Below, one piece after another: positions 51,732 to 61,486 of a stretch of 64,000 bases of DNA. Position numbers and translations under genes: made by a program. The stretch lies in NCBI GenBank assembly GCA_036850595.1, contig CM072156.1, positions 7,867,441-7,931,440 of the forward strand, read 5' to 3'. Within the stretch, counting starts at the first letter, position 1. The number at the start of each line of letters is the position of its first letter. The notes under the pieces were generated by a model. The model ran no database searches. It saw only the letters and a list, made by a program, of their open reading frames with translations, and had not been told where the DNA came from. The DNA comes from Rhyacichthys aspro (lineage: Eukaryota; Chordata; Actinopteri; Gobiiformes; Rhyacichthyidae).

Positions 51732-54241
51732 ATGGGGATTTTATTTTGGACATTTTCACTTCTGGCTCTTCAGGGACTTCAGTGTGCCAAGATCCTCACT
51801 GTCTGTCTAATTGGTGAGTACAGTTTTGTTTACCTCCTAAACTAACAAACAGATGCTCAATTAGTAGTTTCCTTTCTTCACCACAGGGGGAAGCCACTAC
51901 TTATTATTAGATGAGATTTCTCACAGCCTTCAACAAAGTGGGCACAATGTCCGCATGCTCTTACAGCTCGGCAACCCTGTTATCACAGGTAAACTGTACA
52001 CTCAAATATACACAAAATTATTACACTGTATACAATTTGTGACCGACTAAGTATTTTAATGTGTGCACATTACAGGCTTTTCCTACACAGGTCGTCCACA
52101 CACTTATCAGACAAGCACTTGGTCTTTAGGTGAAAAGTATATTGAAGAATACAATGGCTGGTTCCTGGAGCAACAAACTCAGTTCCTACTCGGAAGGTAT
52201 CCTGAGAAATTATAATTAAAAAGTATACATAGTAATGTGGACATTAACAGTATGTGAATTATGTTATGTACTGTACTGCTACTAACTTTATGTTTTCATT
52301 CTCAGGGATAACTTTAATGCTTTTTTAAACTTTATGGGACACTTATCCTATCAGTGTGACAGACTCCTCGGAGACAAACAAATGATGTCCTTCCTGCAGC
52401 GAGAGCATTTTGACATTGCTATTCTTGATGCATTTAACCCCTGCTCTTTCATTTTGGCACATAAACTTGGTACAAAGTCCACTGGTTTATACATCATACA
52501 ATTGATACATTTTTTTTTATTTATGTAATGATATGTTCATTAATATATAATAAGATGTTTACTGCAGGTGTCCAGTACATAGCTTTCTATCCTGGGACTT
52601 TGAATGGACCGCTGTCTATTGGCCTGCCCAGTCCAGTCTCTTATGTACCAGTTTTCAACTCTGAGCTGTCTGACCACATGGACCTGTGGGGTCGTGCAAA
52701 GAATCTCTTTTATTCCCTCATGAGTCCAGTCGGTAAGAGTGTCACAGATTATACATATGATAAGCAATTTATTTATTATTTAATAGCCTGTTGTTCTTTC
52801 ACTGAATTATAAACTCTCGTAACAGTCCTTCCACTATTTGTCATTGTTACATCTTACACAGGCCAGACACTTGTATGGTCCATGTTTAGAGATGTAGCTG
52901 AACGTCACCTTGGCTCACCTGCTCCTGGTCTAGAGGAGTTACACCAAGGAGCTGAACTATGGGCTTTTAACACAGACTTTTCTCTGGAGTTTCCCCAGCC
53001 TCTTATGCCATACACTGTGCTGGTGGGAGGTCTACTGAATAAACCTGCAAAGACTCTACAGCAGGTCTGCTTTTATTACCATACCATATATACCATACTA
53101 CCCTTGTTTCTGTCCTCCAATGTGTAATAGCCTCTCTTTCCAACCAGGACCTTGAGTCATGGATTTTAAATTTGAAGGAGACGTGTTTCATTGTGGTGAC
53201 TCTGGGGTCAATGGTCTCGTCTGTTTCTGTGGACTCACTGATCACTGAGATGGTAGCTGGCTTCTCTAGAATCCCTCAAGGTGTGATCTGGAGGTACCAC
53301 TATAATATTCTCTATATTAATAAAGGCATTAAGATATTCATGGCACTTCTGTACAAAATAAAAGTATTCTAATTAAAGTGCACAACATGCAAAAGTAACA
53401 TAGTAAATCACCAAAAAAACATGGTCTGTCTTTGCAGGTATGACACCAAACGATGGCCATCTCACATAGACATACCTCACAATGTCAAGCTTGTAGAGTG
53501 GCTCCCTGTGAATGACCTATTGGGTAGGTACCAAAATCATACTACTATTTTGTGGTAAATCTATAGAAAGCACTTTTTGAGCATGCTTTTGAACTGATTT
53601 GACTTGATCAGCTCTCCTGCTGTGACATTTCTAACAATGATTAATATTAAGTTATGTATGATTTATACTTCCAAGGCCATGAAAAATCCTGCCTCTTAAT
53701 CACTCATGGAGGACAGAATAGTCTGCTTCAGGCCGTTTACCATGCTGTCCCTGTCCTGGGGATCCCTCTATTTGGAGATCAGTTTGATAATTTGGTGAGG
53801 GCAGAGACAAAGGGCCTGGGACTTAACATTAAACCCACAAACATCAACCGAGAACTCCTCAGTGCCACCATTGAAACACTCATCCAGGACAACAGGTGTG
53901 AGGAGAGGAGGTACCTTTAATTGTAACTTAGAGAAAACAAACACACCTGTAACAACAACTTTTCTCCTGTTAACAGATTCAAGTCTGCAGCTTTGTCACT
54001 CAGTAAGATCCATAAGTCTCACCCAGTGCCTCCTGCTCAGAGGTTTGTCCAGTGGGTGGATCACATCCTGCAGAGTGGAAATGGACTCCATTTGAAGCCA
54101 GTCTCACTCATTCAGCCTTGGTATGAGGGGCACTTACTGGACCTGGTGCTTGTTCTTTCAGTATTGCTTCTTCTTTGTGTAACTCTCTGCTGGGGTTTAT
54201 GTAGAAGAAGGAACTGTAAGGTTAAACACAAAAGCCAATAG
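51732..54241 (+). CDS. ugt3a2: UGT3A-type UDP-glycosyltransferase
   Basis: This is a type I membrane glycosyltransferase of the ER lumen that conjugates small lipophilic molecules with a sugar from a UDP donor. Ten exons: 51732-51813, 51887-51988, 52076-52196, 52306-52469, 52568-52732, 52862-53064, 53148-53293, 53438-53523, 53676-53895 and 53977-54241; 1554 nt, 517 aa (human UGT3A1/2 523). There is an N-terminal signal peptide (1-18). GGSHYLLLDE carries the catalytic His31. The UGT3A-specific SYVPVFNSELSDHMDLWGR matches human UGT3A closely. The sugar-donor signature runs THGGQNSLLQAVYHAVPVLG, then IPLFGDQ. The C-terminal transmembrane helix is rich in Leu and Val and is followed by a basic tail (CRRRNCKVKHK). 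Phe389 in IPLFGDQ aligns with the human UGT3A2 Phe391 (UGT3A1 has Asn there and uses UDP-GlcNAc), suggesting UGT3A2-like donor preference; that is inference. The symbol is therefore provisional within UGT3A. Confidence 0.88.
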
Positions 54242-55910
54242 TTGTCTCATGGACCATCAGGTTTGAAAATACCTCAGATTTTCTTTGGTGATCTCTTCGC
54301 AGTTCTGTTGTCTTTTTCAATAATTACTAATTATAAAGGCATACACGATTTCTAAAGCAGAGTGATAACTGGATACTACACAGCTCATGATCAGCCCCCT
54401 GACTGTAAAGCCTGTTGTATGGTGATGTTTATTAGAATTTGTACTAGTATTGGAATCCTGTGAGCCATCAGGCATCTCTCAGTTATGTAATTTGTACTGC
54501 AGCGCCACATTGTCCGACACCTCTGTGCTACTTTGACCTGTCTGTGTGACAAACAGCGACTGCACACACTGAGCCATGCTTTTGTTTAAACATCCGCCTA
54601 TACGCTCAGCTTCTTTTAATATTTAGATGAATGTGATGCATTAAAGGACATGGGTAAAGATACTTTAATTAAGTTGTAGTCTTTTATATTCATGTTTTAT
54701 ACACATACCCTTACTGTGTTGTATCTTTATGTGTAATAATCTAGCTCTCCATGAATAAAGGCAAATCTCAACTGTAACCCCCCTCTGCTGGTCTCCATGT
54801 AGTCCTCCTCTTCCTAAACAAGACACAAAGGCACATGGCAATGTTCACGGTCAGTGCTCCAGCCACTGTTGACAGCACGTCAGGGCCTAAGGACCTCTAC
54901 TCCATTTTGAGCGCCCTCCCACTTCTTACATCTGTGTTGGGGGTTAGTTGGGAGGAAAATATAGATTAGCAAGAAAATAATGACCAATTAGGAAGGCTTG
55001 TTCTTTGCCCATTCAGCCGTCCTTCACTCCCCTCTGCATTTAAATGGCCTGTATGTCTGGCAGTTGCAGGTGCCAGTGAGTCTTCCACTGCCTCGCACGC
55101 AATCCAGAGTGGACAGGGCAAAATATAATGAAGCTCAAGAAGTGAGTGAGGAGCTTGGGGAGAACACAGTCATTGTTCCTGTTAATCCAGTTAATTGATC
55201 TGCCTCTAACAAAATGTACCAAAAACAAATGAAGAACAATACAGAACAATAACTTTGTACTTCTGTTGAAAAGGTTTAATTATTATCTTGACTTAAAACT
55301 AATCAAGCAAATACTGAATGTCTTCATTCAAAAAAATTCACTGGAATTATATTAGGGTTTTTTTATTTTGTAAATACTATGCGTAGCCTTGTATTTCAAA
55401 GGAGTGTATTATACTATATGAGCACGACAAATGTCAACCATCAGCTGCTCTTTTTGAGCCTGTCTTTAGTTTGCAGAGATGCTCTGTTGCGGAGCCATCA
55501 CGACGTGATTGCTTTGCTTTGAGTTTACAACTGTGATCTCTAACATATGTTATATATAGATGCAGGATGCCTTGGGATGTAGAGCTGCTGGAGGTGTTGC
55601 CTTAAATTGGAAATTAATAACATTTTCTGTCCAATGAAGATAGTTCGAGTAAATCTCTTTGCATTGTCAGACGATCTCTGGCCAAAGCTCTGTTTCATTG
55701 GTGGATCCAGGCGAGGTGGGCGTGGCCAGACGTCAATGTTTATGTAGCCTACTGTCTATGCAACCGCACCAAGGACTCTGCAATGTGATTTCCTGACATT
55801 GGTTTGTGTTGATATCCTTTTAGCAGCTGTTTCAAAAGGATATGCACCAGCTGTGGACATGGGGGAACATTAACAGGTAAAACACGGACGAAAACGAGGA
55901 AAAGGCCGGA
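54242..55910 (+). other. UGT3A-PDXP intergenic region
   Basis: Contains the UGT3A-like 3' UTR with AATAAA at 54754-54759, then the PDXP-like promoter side, which becomes GC-richer toward 55690-55910 ('gaggtgggcgtggccagacg'). A 66-codon frame at 54998-55198 has no recognisable homology. No other gene is seen. Confidence 0.55.
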
Positions 55911-57183
55911 ATGGCAGGCGCCTTTGGCTTCAAAGGCTGCCAGAAAATTCGCGGTCCGCAGATCAGGAGTCTGCTAGAGGCGAAGGACTTCTTTCTGTTT
56001 GACTGCGACGGGGTGATATGGCACGGAGAGAAGGCGATCACAGGCGCGGCCAAGGTGGTCAACTCGCTCATACGGAACGGCAAAAATGTGGTGTTCGTCA
56101 CCAACAACAGCACCAGGCCCCGGGAGAATTACATGCACAAGTTCTACCGGCTGGGCTTCACCGACGTGATGCTGGAGCAGATCTTCAGCTCGTCCTACTG
56201 CTCGGCTCTGTACCTGAGAGACGTGGTCAAGGTACGAGGACAGGTGTTCGTTATCGGCTGCGAAGGACTGCGGAGAGAGCTGCTGGAGGCGGGCATCCCC
56301 TGTGTGGAGGAAGCGGACGAACCGGAGGCCACCATCTACAACTGCGCACTGGCCCCGGACGTGAAGGCGGTGCTGGTGGGACATGACGATAAACTGACTT
56401 TTCTCAAACTGGCCAAAGCCTCATGCTACCTGAGGGACCCAGAGTGCTTGTTCCTGGCCACTGACAACGACCCCTGGCACCCCCTGACTGGAGGACGGAT
56501 ACTGCCGGGTAATGCACTGTAATAAAGAAACGAACTCACACTTGCTGTCAGGTTTATTTATAACTCATAGGTCAACGTAGCTGTTTAGAATAAAAGTCCA
56601 ACACTCAGCTACCTCTTTATATAAGGTTGTCTATAATATAGTATTGTTAATGTTTTGTATTATTAATGTGCAGATAATTAAAATAGTGTATATAGCCATG
56701 TGTGCTGGTGAAGAAGGAATGTACATCAGAGAACTAACTAAACTAACACTGAAGGTGTAAACATGTAGCCTTGCTGGGTTATCTGTTCAGAAAAGTGTTG
56801 TTTGTTTCTAACCCTGTATTTATTTCCATCACCCAGGTTCTGGGTCCCTCACTGCAGCCCTGGAGGTGGCTTCAGGTCGCAAGGCCACAGTCATTGGCAA
56901 ACCCAGCCGCTTTATGTTTGAGTGCATCTCCAGTCAGTTCAGCGGGGTGGACCCAGCCCAGTGCCTGATGGTCGGCGACCGCCTGGAGACAGACATGCTG
57001 TTTGGGTCTAACTGCGGCCTGGACACCATGCTCACGCTCACTGGTGTGTCTCAGATTGAGGAAGCCCATGAGTACAGGAATAGTGAGCTGCCCACGAGCC
57101 ACAGTCTGGTACCTGACTATGTGGTGGACACCATTGCTGATTTCTTACCTGCTTTTGATGATGTGGATGAAGAGAGCAATTGA
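55911..57183 (+). CDS. pdxp: PDXP-type HAD phosphatase (pyridoxal phosphate phosphatase / chronophin)
   Basis: This is a HAD-superfamily, C2-capped phosphatase. The human enzyme dephosphorylates pyridoxal 5'-phosphate and phospho-cofilin in the cytosol. There are two exons, 55911-56508 and 56837-57183, giving 945 nt and 314 aa (human 296); the single intron falls just before GSGSLTAALE, aligning with human GTGSLAAAVE. Catalytic motifs: FLFDCDGVIW (Asp31 nucleophile, Asp33 acid/base), FVTNNSTRPR (motif II), IGKPSRFMFE (Lys221), MVGDRLETDM (Asp247, Asp252). The cap segment LRDPECLFLATDNDPWHPL is near-identical to PDXP and differs from the related phosphoglycolate phosphatase PGP, which ends its equivalent segment without WHPL. 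The ATG follows a GC-rich leader, and no upstream in-frame alternative is supported. Exon 1 is far more GC-rich than anything nearby. Teleost PDXP duplicates exist, so paralogue identity is open. Confidence 0.88.
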
Positions 57184-58424
57184 TGAGCTCCTTTGTCTCC
57201 AGTGCAGTGCACAGTTTGCTTCTAATTAATTTTAGTGCAATGGTTAGATTAAACAGTCCCACAGACTGTAACATAAATGCTTACTGTAAAATATTCTCAA
57301 TTAACAAGGCACTGTTTATGTTGTGACCGGGACTCGTGTAGAAAAGAAGATATTCCTGAAATATAACCTCATGCATACCTCAGTGTTTCTTCTAGTGCTG
57401 TACCCATGTGTGACTTGCTGTTTATATGAAGATATTGCACTTTCTTGTTCATGCAGTTTGTAGATTGTGTTTGATATGAGGTTTTAAACATCTAGAAGTA
57501 TTTTTGTAAAGCCATGAATTGCTCTATAATGGCATTCATGCAGTTGAAGCTGGTTGTAAAAATTGCTATATTGAAGCAGAAATGTTTTCTCTTGTGTTTG
57601 CCTGAGTGTGCAACTCCTACTTCTAGGTCTTGACAAAAGGAGAATATAAAAATGTGAGCTTTTTTCAACCCTGGTAGACACTAAAATGACAATCTGCCAA
57701 TAAGACAAGTAAAGAGTTTCTTCACTTTTGGCCTTTCTGTCATGTCTGTATGTGTGCCAATATTCATCAAAGTAACAAAGTACCTACAAGATCTCCAGAA
57801 AAACATTAACACTTTTATGGTTGCCAATAACACTGAACTGTAGTAATTTTTCAATGTTGTTAATGTTTACCATATAGAGCATGACAGTAATAAAAATCTG
57901 AAATGTAATCTAAATTTGGTGCCATATTTTCTATGTGCAACATTAATGATGACACTGTGAATGCCCTTGTTTTATCTGCAAATATGTAATTAAATATGAT
58001 CAAAACACAACATGCATAAATTAAATATTTTAATTCATTTCCAGCAGTTCACATGAACCCAACAGCATTTTATTCAGCTGCTTCTTTTTAATAATGTATG
58101 AAACACTTGTTTGCCTTTATGTGAGTGATATAGCTAGTACTAATGGCATTTATAATACCATGTTTTAACAACAACAGGTGTCAAGGATATAATTATGGAT
58201 TGTGTCTAACAATGCTGCTGTAAAGAGTTCTTATTGTGTGAAGTTAGTACAATACTGAATATCTACAAAAATAAACATATGTACATTTCAACAACATTGA
58301 GTAATATTTTATTCTAAATCATGTCTCATGTGGCATTAGGTTTTCTTTCGCTGAGGAACAGACATGGAGACACACTGATCCACAGATAAGGACTTTGGTT
58401 GAGGTTTGTTTGAGTTCCTTTATG
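57184..58424. other. Convergent PDXP-MRPS36 spacer with both 3' UTRs
   Basis: AT-rich sequence with AATAAA for the PDXP-like gene at 57889-57894 and, on minus, AATAAA for MRPS36 at 58308-58313. The two genes end tail to tail. No coding features recognised. Confidence 0.6.
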
Positions 58425-60065
58425 TCACTCTGGACCACCGCGCTGTGGAAAAAAAAAGGGTTTAATCAATGACTAAGTACTAAAGAAAAACAACCTATTG
58501 TATTTTTTATTTCTTCAAATTTAAAATAATACTAAAAAGTGAATAATACATAGCTACACTGGTTTAAAAGATCCAATACTTGACAGACAGCAGTAGTAAG
58601 CAGTAATTCTTACCTGAATGTAGTCCATCTCATCGGCTGATAAGGGTCTTCTGCGGTATCTGGCAGGAAGAAGCTGTATAGAGGCCAGAGTGTCGGGTGT
58701 GCCGGAGATCGGGGTCAAAGGTACATATGGTCGTGAAAACTGTGGCGGTGCAGCTATTGGAGGGGAAGAGGGGGTGGTGTGTTGTTGAAGGTTAACTGCT
58801 AGTGTCTTTAATGCCTCTTGGACTGGAGAAGAACAGAAGAGAAAAGAAAGCAAAACCCAGTTAAGACATGAAATAGGTTGTTCAGTGTAGAATATTTTGA
58901 GTGTTGCAACTAAAAGACCAGGGTGCACATTCCCAGAGTTGTGTAACTCACCATTGGGCCTTGGGGCGCCTTGTCTGCTGGGGAATTTGATTAGAGGAGC
59001 ATGAGGCCTCACAGCCTGAGGGAAAAAACGTGCATTTAGTTTAGCCAGTAAAATTTACAACTCCCAATGAAAATGCCCTCATGAAGTACTATACTATGAC
59101 CAAAATATAGATTCTACAATAACATGGTACACTTTGGTACCTCAATCACACGGTATGATACGATACAATTTATGATACGCTGCCCACTATAATGATTTAA
59201 CAATACAGGGATTCTGCAGACATTAATTTACAATTAGTCATGATATTTGTGAAGATGTAGAGGAAAATACCCGTTACGTGGTTTTCTGCTTTGTTTAGTC
59301 ATTTTAATGTAATTAGCACTAAATTAACCATTGTTTTATCAAATTAAATGGATAAACGGCTGTTGTGGATATAGGTCATCCACAACAGCCATTTATCTAG
59401 TATCCAGTAAAAATAGCCTTTTAACAAATATTACGATGTCTTTATCATGATAATTCATCGTGAGGAAAACAATCCCATACCATTACGATACACTGTCCCC
59501 CTTCGATCAATGAATTTTGCATTAAAAATTAATTGTGACAAATTAGACAGGCAGCAGTGACATGAAGATAACAGCTAGCTATTGTTTGACATGATTTCTG
59601 TACATATTCATGTTAGATGAGATTCTCAGTAAAGATGTCGCTTCAGTAACAAATGGTGGAGAGGAAAACGCCTGTGAGTTTTGGGGTTAATTTTAACTCC
59701 TGCACCGACATGACAGCAGCAGCCATCAACCGTGGTATCCTGAAAGAACAGTATTACTAAAAGTGTCATATGAAATAGTACTAGTTTTTTCGATGGAAAG
59801 CTTTCCTGCTGTTGAGCAAAATGATTTCCCGTTTTAGTGTTTGAACAAGGACATCAACAAGGGTAAAACAGTCTTTGCCACGTAAAAGCCCGTCATGTAA
59901 ACATCCATTTACTGACAACAATAACCGAAATATAACAATATATAACACATGGATGATATCAGCTCTTTACACGACTCTTAATAGTAAATATAAACTGGGA
60001 ACCATCGTTACCTGTATCACTCGGGCGGTGGGAGCTGCCATTTTGGAGCTGACTTTGCTCCCCAT
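58425..60065 (-). CDS. mrps36: MRPS36 / KGD4, 2-oxoglutarate dehydrogenase complex subunit
   Basis: This small mitochondrial protein, first listed as ribosomal protein S36, is known as KGD4 and tethers the E3 subunit to the 2-oxoglutarate dehydrogenase core. Four exons on minus: 60065-60012, 59015-58952, 58822-58614 and 58442-58425, totalling 345 nt and 114 aa (human 103). The N-terminus MGSKVSSKMAAPTARVIQ parallels human MGSKMASASRVVQ. VRPHAPLIKFPSRQGAPRPN matches human VKPHTPLIRFPDRRDNPKPN. The C-terminus LPARYRRRPLSADEMDYIQ followed by RGGPE matches human LPQKYRRKLVSQEEMEFIQ and RGGPE exactly at the end. The last exon encodes only those five residues and the stop. The middle (QHTTPSSPPIAAPPQF) is longer and more proline-rich than in mammals. 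All junctions are in phase. Confidence 0.95.
59351..59397. repeat. Near-perfect 20-bp inverted repeat
   Basis: The arms 'gataaacggctgttgtggat' (59351-59370) and 'atccacaacagccatttatc' (59378-59397) pair with one mismatch around a 7-nt loop. They lie in MRPS36 intron 1, amid 'gatacgatac'-type words that suggest a decayed transposon. No target-site duplication found. Confidence 0.7.
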
Positions 60066-60639
60066 GACGACCTCACGGGTTCACTTCCGGGTAAAGGAGT
60101 CACCTGCAGCTGCTACAAAATACCACAAGAGGCCGCTGCAGTCAAATATATTATAAATCTATACATTGAGTGGTTGGTCCAAAGGAGGTGGGTGAAAATG
60201 CTGCAAAGGGATGATGTGATCCAGTGGATGCTACAGATGAAAGGCCATTACTTACAACGCGCGTGTTTAAGCGTCTAATTGTATAAAGACAACCAATGAC
60301 AATAATAACAAAGGTTTACTTCCACTCGAGCAAGATCTGACCACTCATTACATTAAAAATACTCCTGAAAAACGTCCTGTCACTAACACAATACGAGCGA
60401 GTAGGTTTAATGTTCAGGCTACATTACATTACTATCACTAAGAGCTGCCTGACAGTGAGCCCTCTATCAGAAAGGACAAACAAAAATAGAGCAATAAGAC
60501 ATAATCATTTAAACACCCGTAGACGTCTTATTTATAGCTAAATAATTTGGGCAATCATCACAAAAGAACAGCTTTCTTCAAACGTAAAGATAACAGATAA
60601 ATGTGTCTGAAAGGGCAAATAAAGTACCATAGCCTACCT

Positions 60640-60740
60640 TATCCTTAAATTCACTCCGTGTCAGAAAAAAAAGGGATAACCGGTCACGTGAGGCGGAATC
60701 GTCCAATGAAAGGAAGCCAACAGAGCTCTTTTATAGGAGA
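60640..60740 (-). promoter_or_regulatory. Possible minus-strand promoter and leader exon
   Basis: On the minus strand CTCCTATAAAAGAG (about 60740-60727) is followed downstream by CACGTG and then by a donor-like AAGGATAAG|GTAGGC (exon end near 60643). This could be an upstream first exon splicing into MRPS36. Sequence alone does not prove it is used. Confidence 0.3.
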
Positions 60741-60833
60741 AGATGTGTCACTAGTGTCACCGCAAAGACACGAGCAACATCCCTGACACTGGCCCTCTGA
60801 TTTTAAAACGGAGCAGAGAAGAGTAACATTAAA

Positions 60834-60870
60834 CTTACTTACTTACTTTATTTATTTATTTATTTATTTG
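60834..60870. repeat. Tetranucleotide microsatellite (TTAC)n(TTTA)n
   Basis: About three TTAC units run directly into about six TTTA units. Compound tetranucleotide repeat, intergenic. Confidence 0.9.
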
Positions 60871-61486
60871 ATGCGTTTTTGTAATGTGTGAGTGTTCGAC
60901 TGATAAGACAGAATATGTATTGACAGTGTAATAGTGTGCCTTTGACATCTATTTACTTGTAACTATTTCAACTGCTACTTATATGCTTATGTTGTTATAG
61001 TTAATAAAAAAAGTAGGTAGGCTGTAGGTGTTAAAACAACATAGCCTACTGAACATTTAGGGATATACTGAAATTACGTAGAACCTGTCGTATTTAATTG
61101 TTTTTGTGTTTAGATGGTGTTCTTTCTCTTTTTCTTGCTTTATCAGTTCCAGCATTGCTCATAATAAGAATTGTCTTTCACACAATTACACATTTGCAGA
61201 AAATAAGAAAATACACCAAAAACTCAAATATCCAATTATTTTATTAAACAAACTGGTCCAGAGTCATGGAAAACAAGAAGGTCCCAATCTTAACCTGGGC
61301 TGGCTTCTAAGATGAGATACAGCTGTGTCTTTAGATAAACTACAGTTGATGTAACAGTGTAAGTCTCGAGCACAGACCCAGCCACTTCGTGACACTAGAG
61401 GTCAAAGGGGAAACATGCTAACAGTATGAGTTTATTACTCATCACTGTGGCATGGCTTCAGTCGCTTCACGGCACACCTTTCAGAC

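Larger units (their letters stand above)
60066..61486. other. MRPS36-BHMT intergenic region
   Basis: Contains the MRPS36 leader on the left and the BHMT 3' UTR on the right, with AATAAA on minus at 61431-61436. In between (about 60640-60800) is a compact promoter-like cluster: an E-box CACGTG near 60686, a CCAAT word near 60702, and a TATA-like 'tataaaag' on minus near 60729-60738. No open frame with coding support is present. Confidence 0.5.

Noticed and set aside
54998..55198. 66-codon frame upstream of the PDXP-like gene
   Set aside because: No homology or exon partners; AT-rich flanks; likely chance.
55974..56384. 136-codon minus-strand open frame
   Set aside because: It is antisense to GC-rich PDXP exon 1, where stop codons are rare on every frame; no homology seen. 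A parallel plus-strand frame at 56018-56386 is also a shadow.
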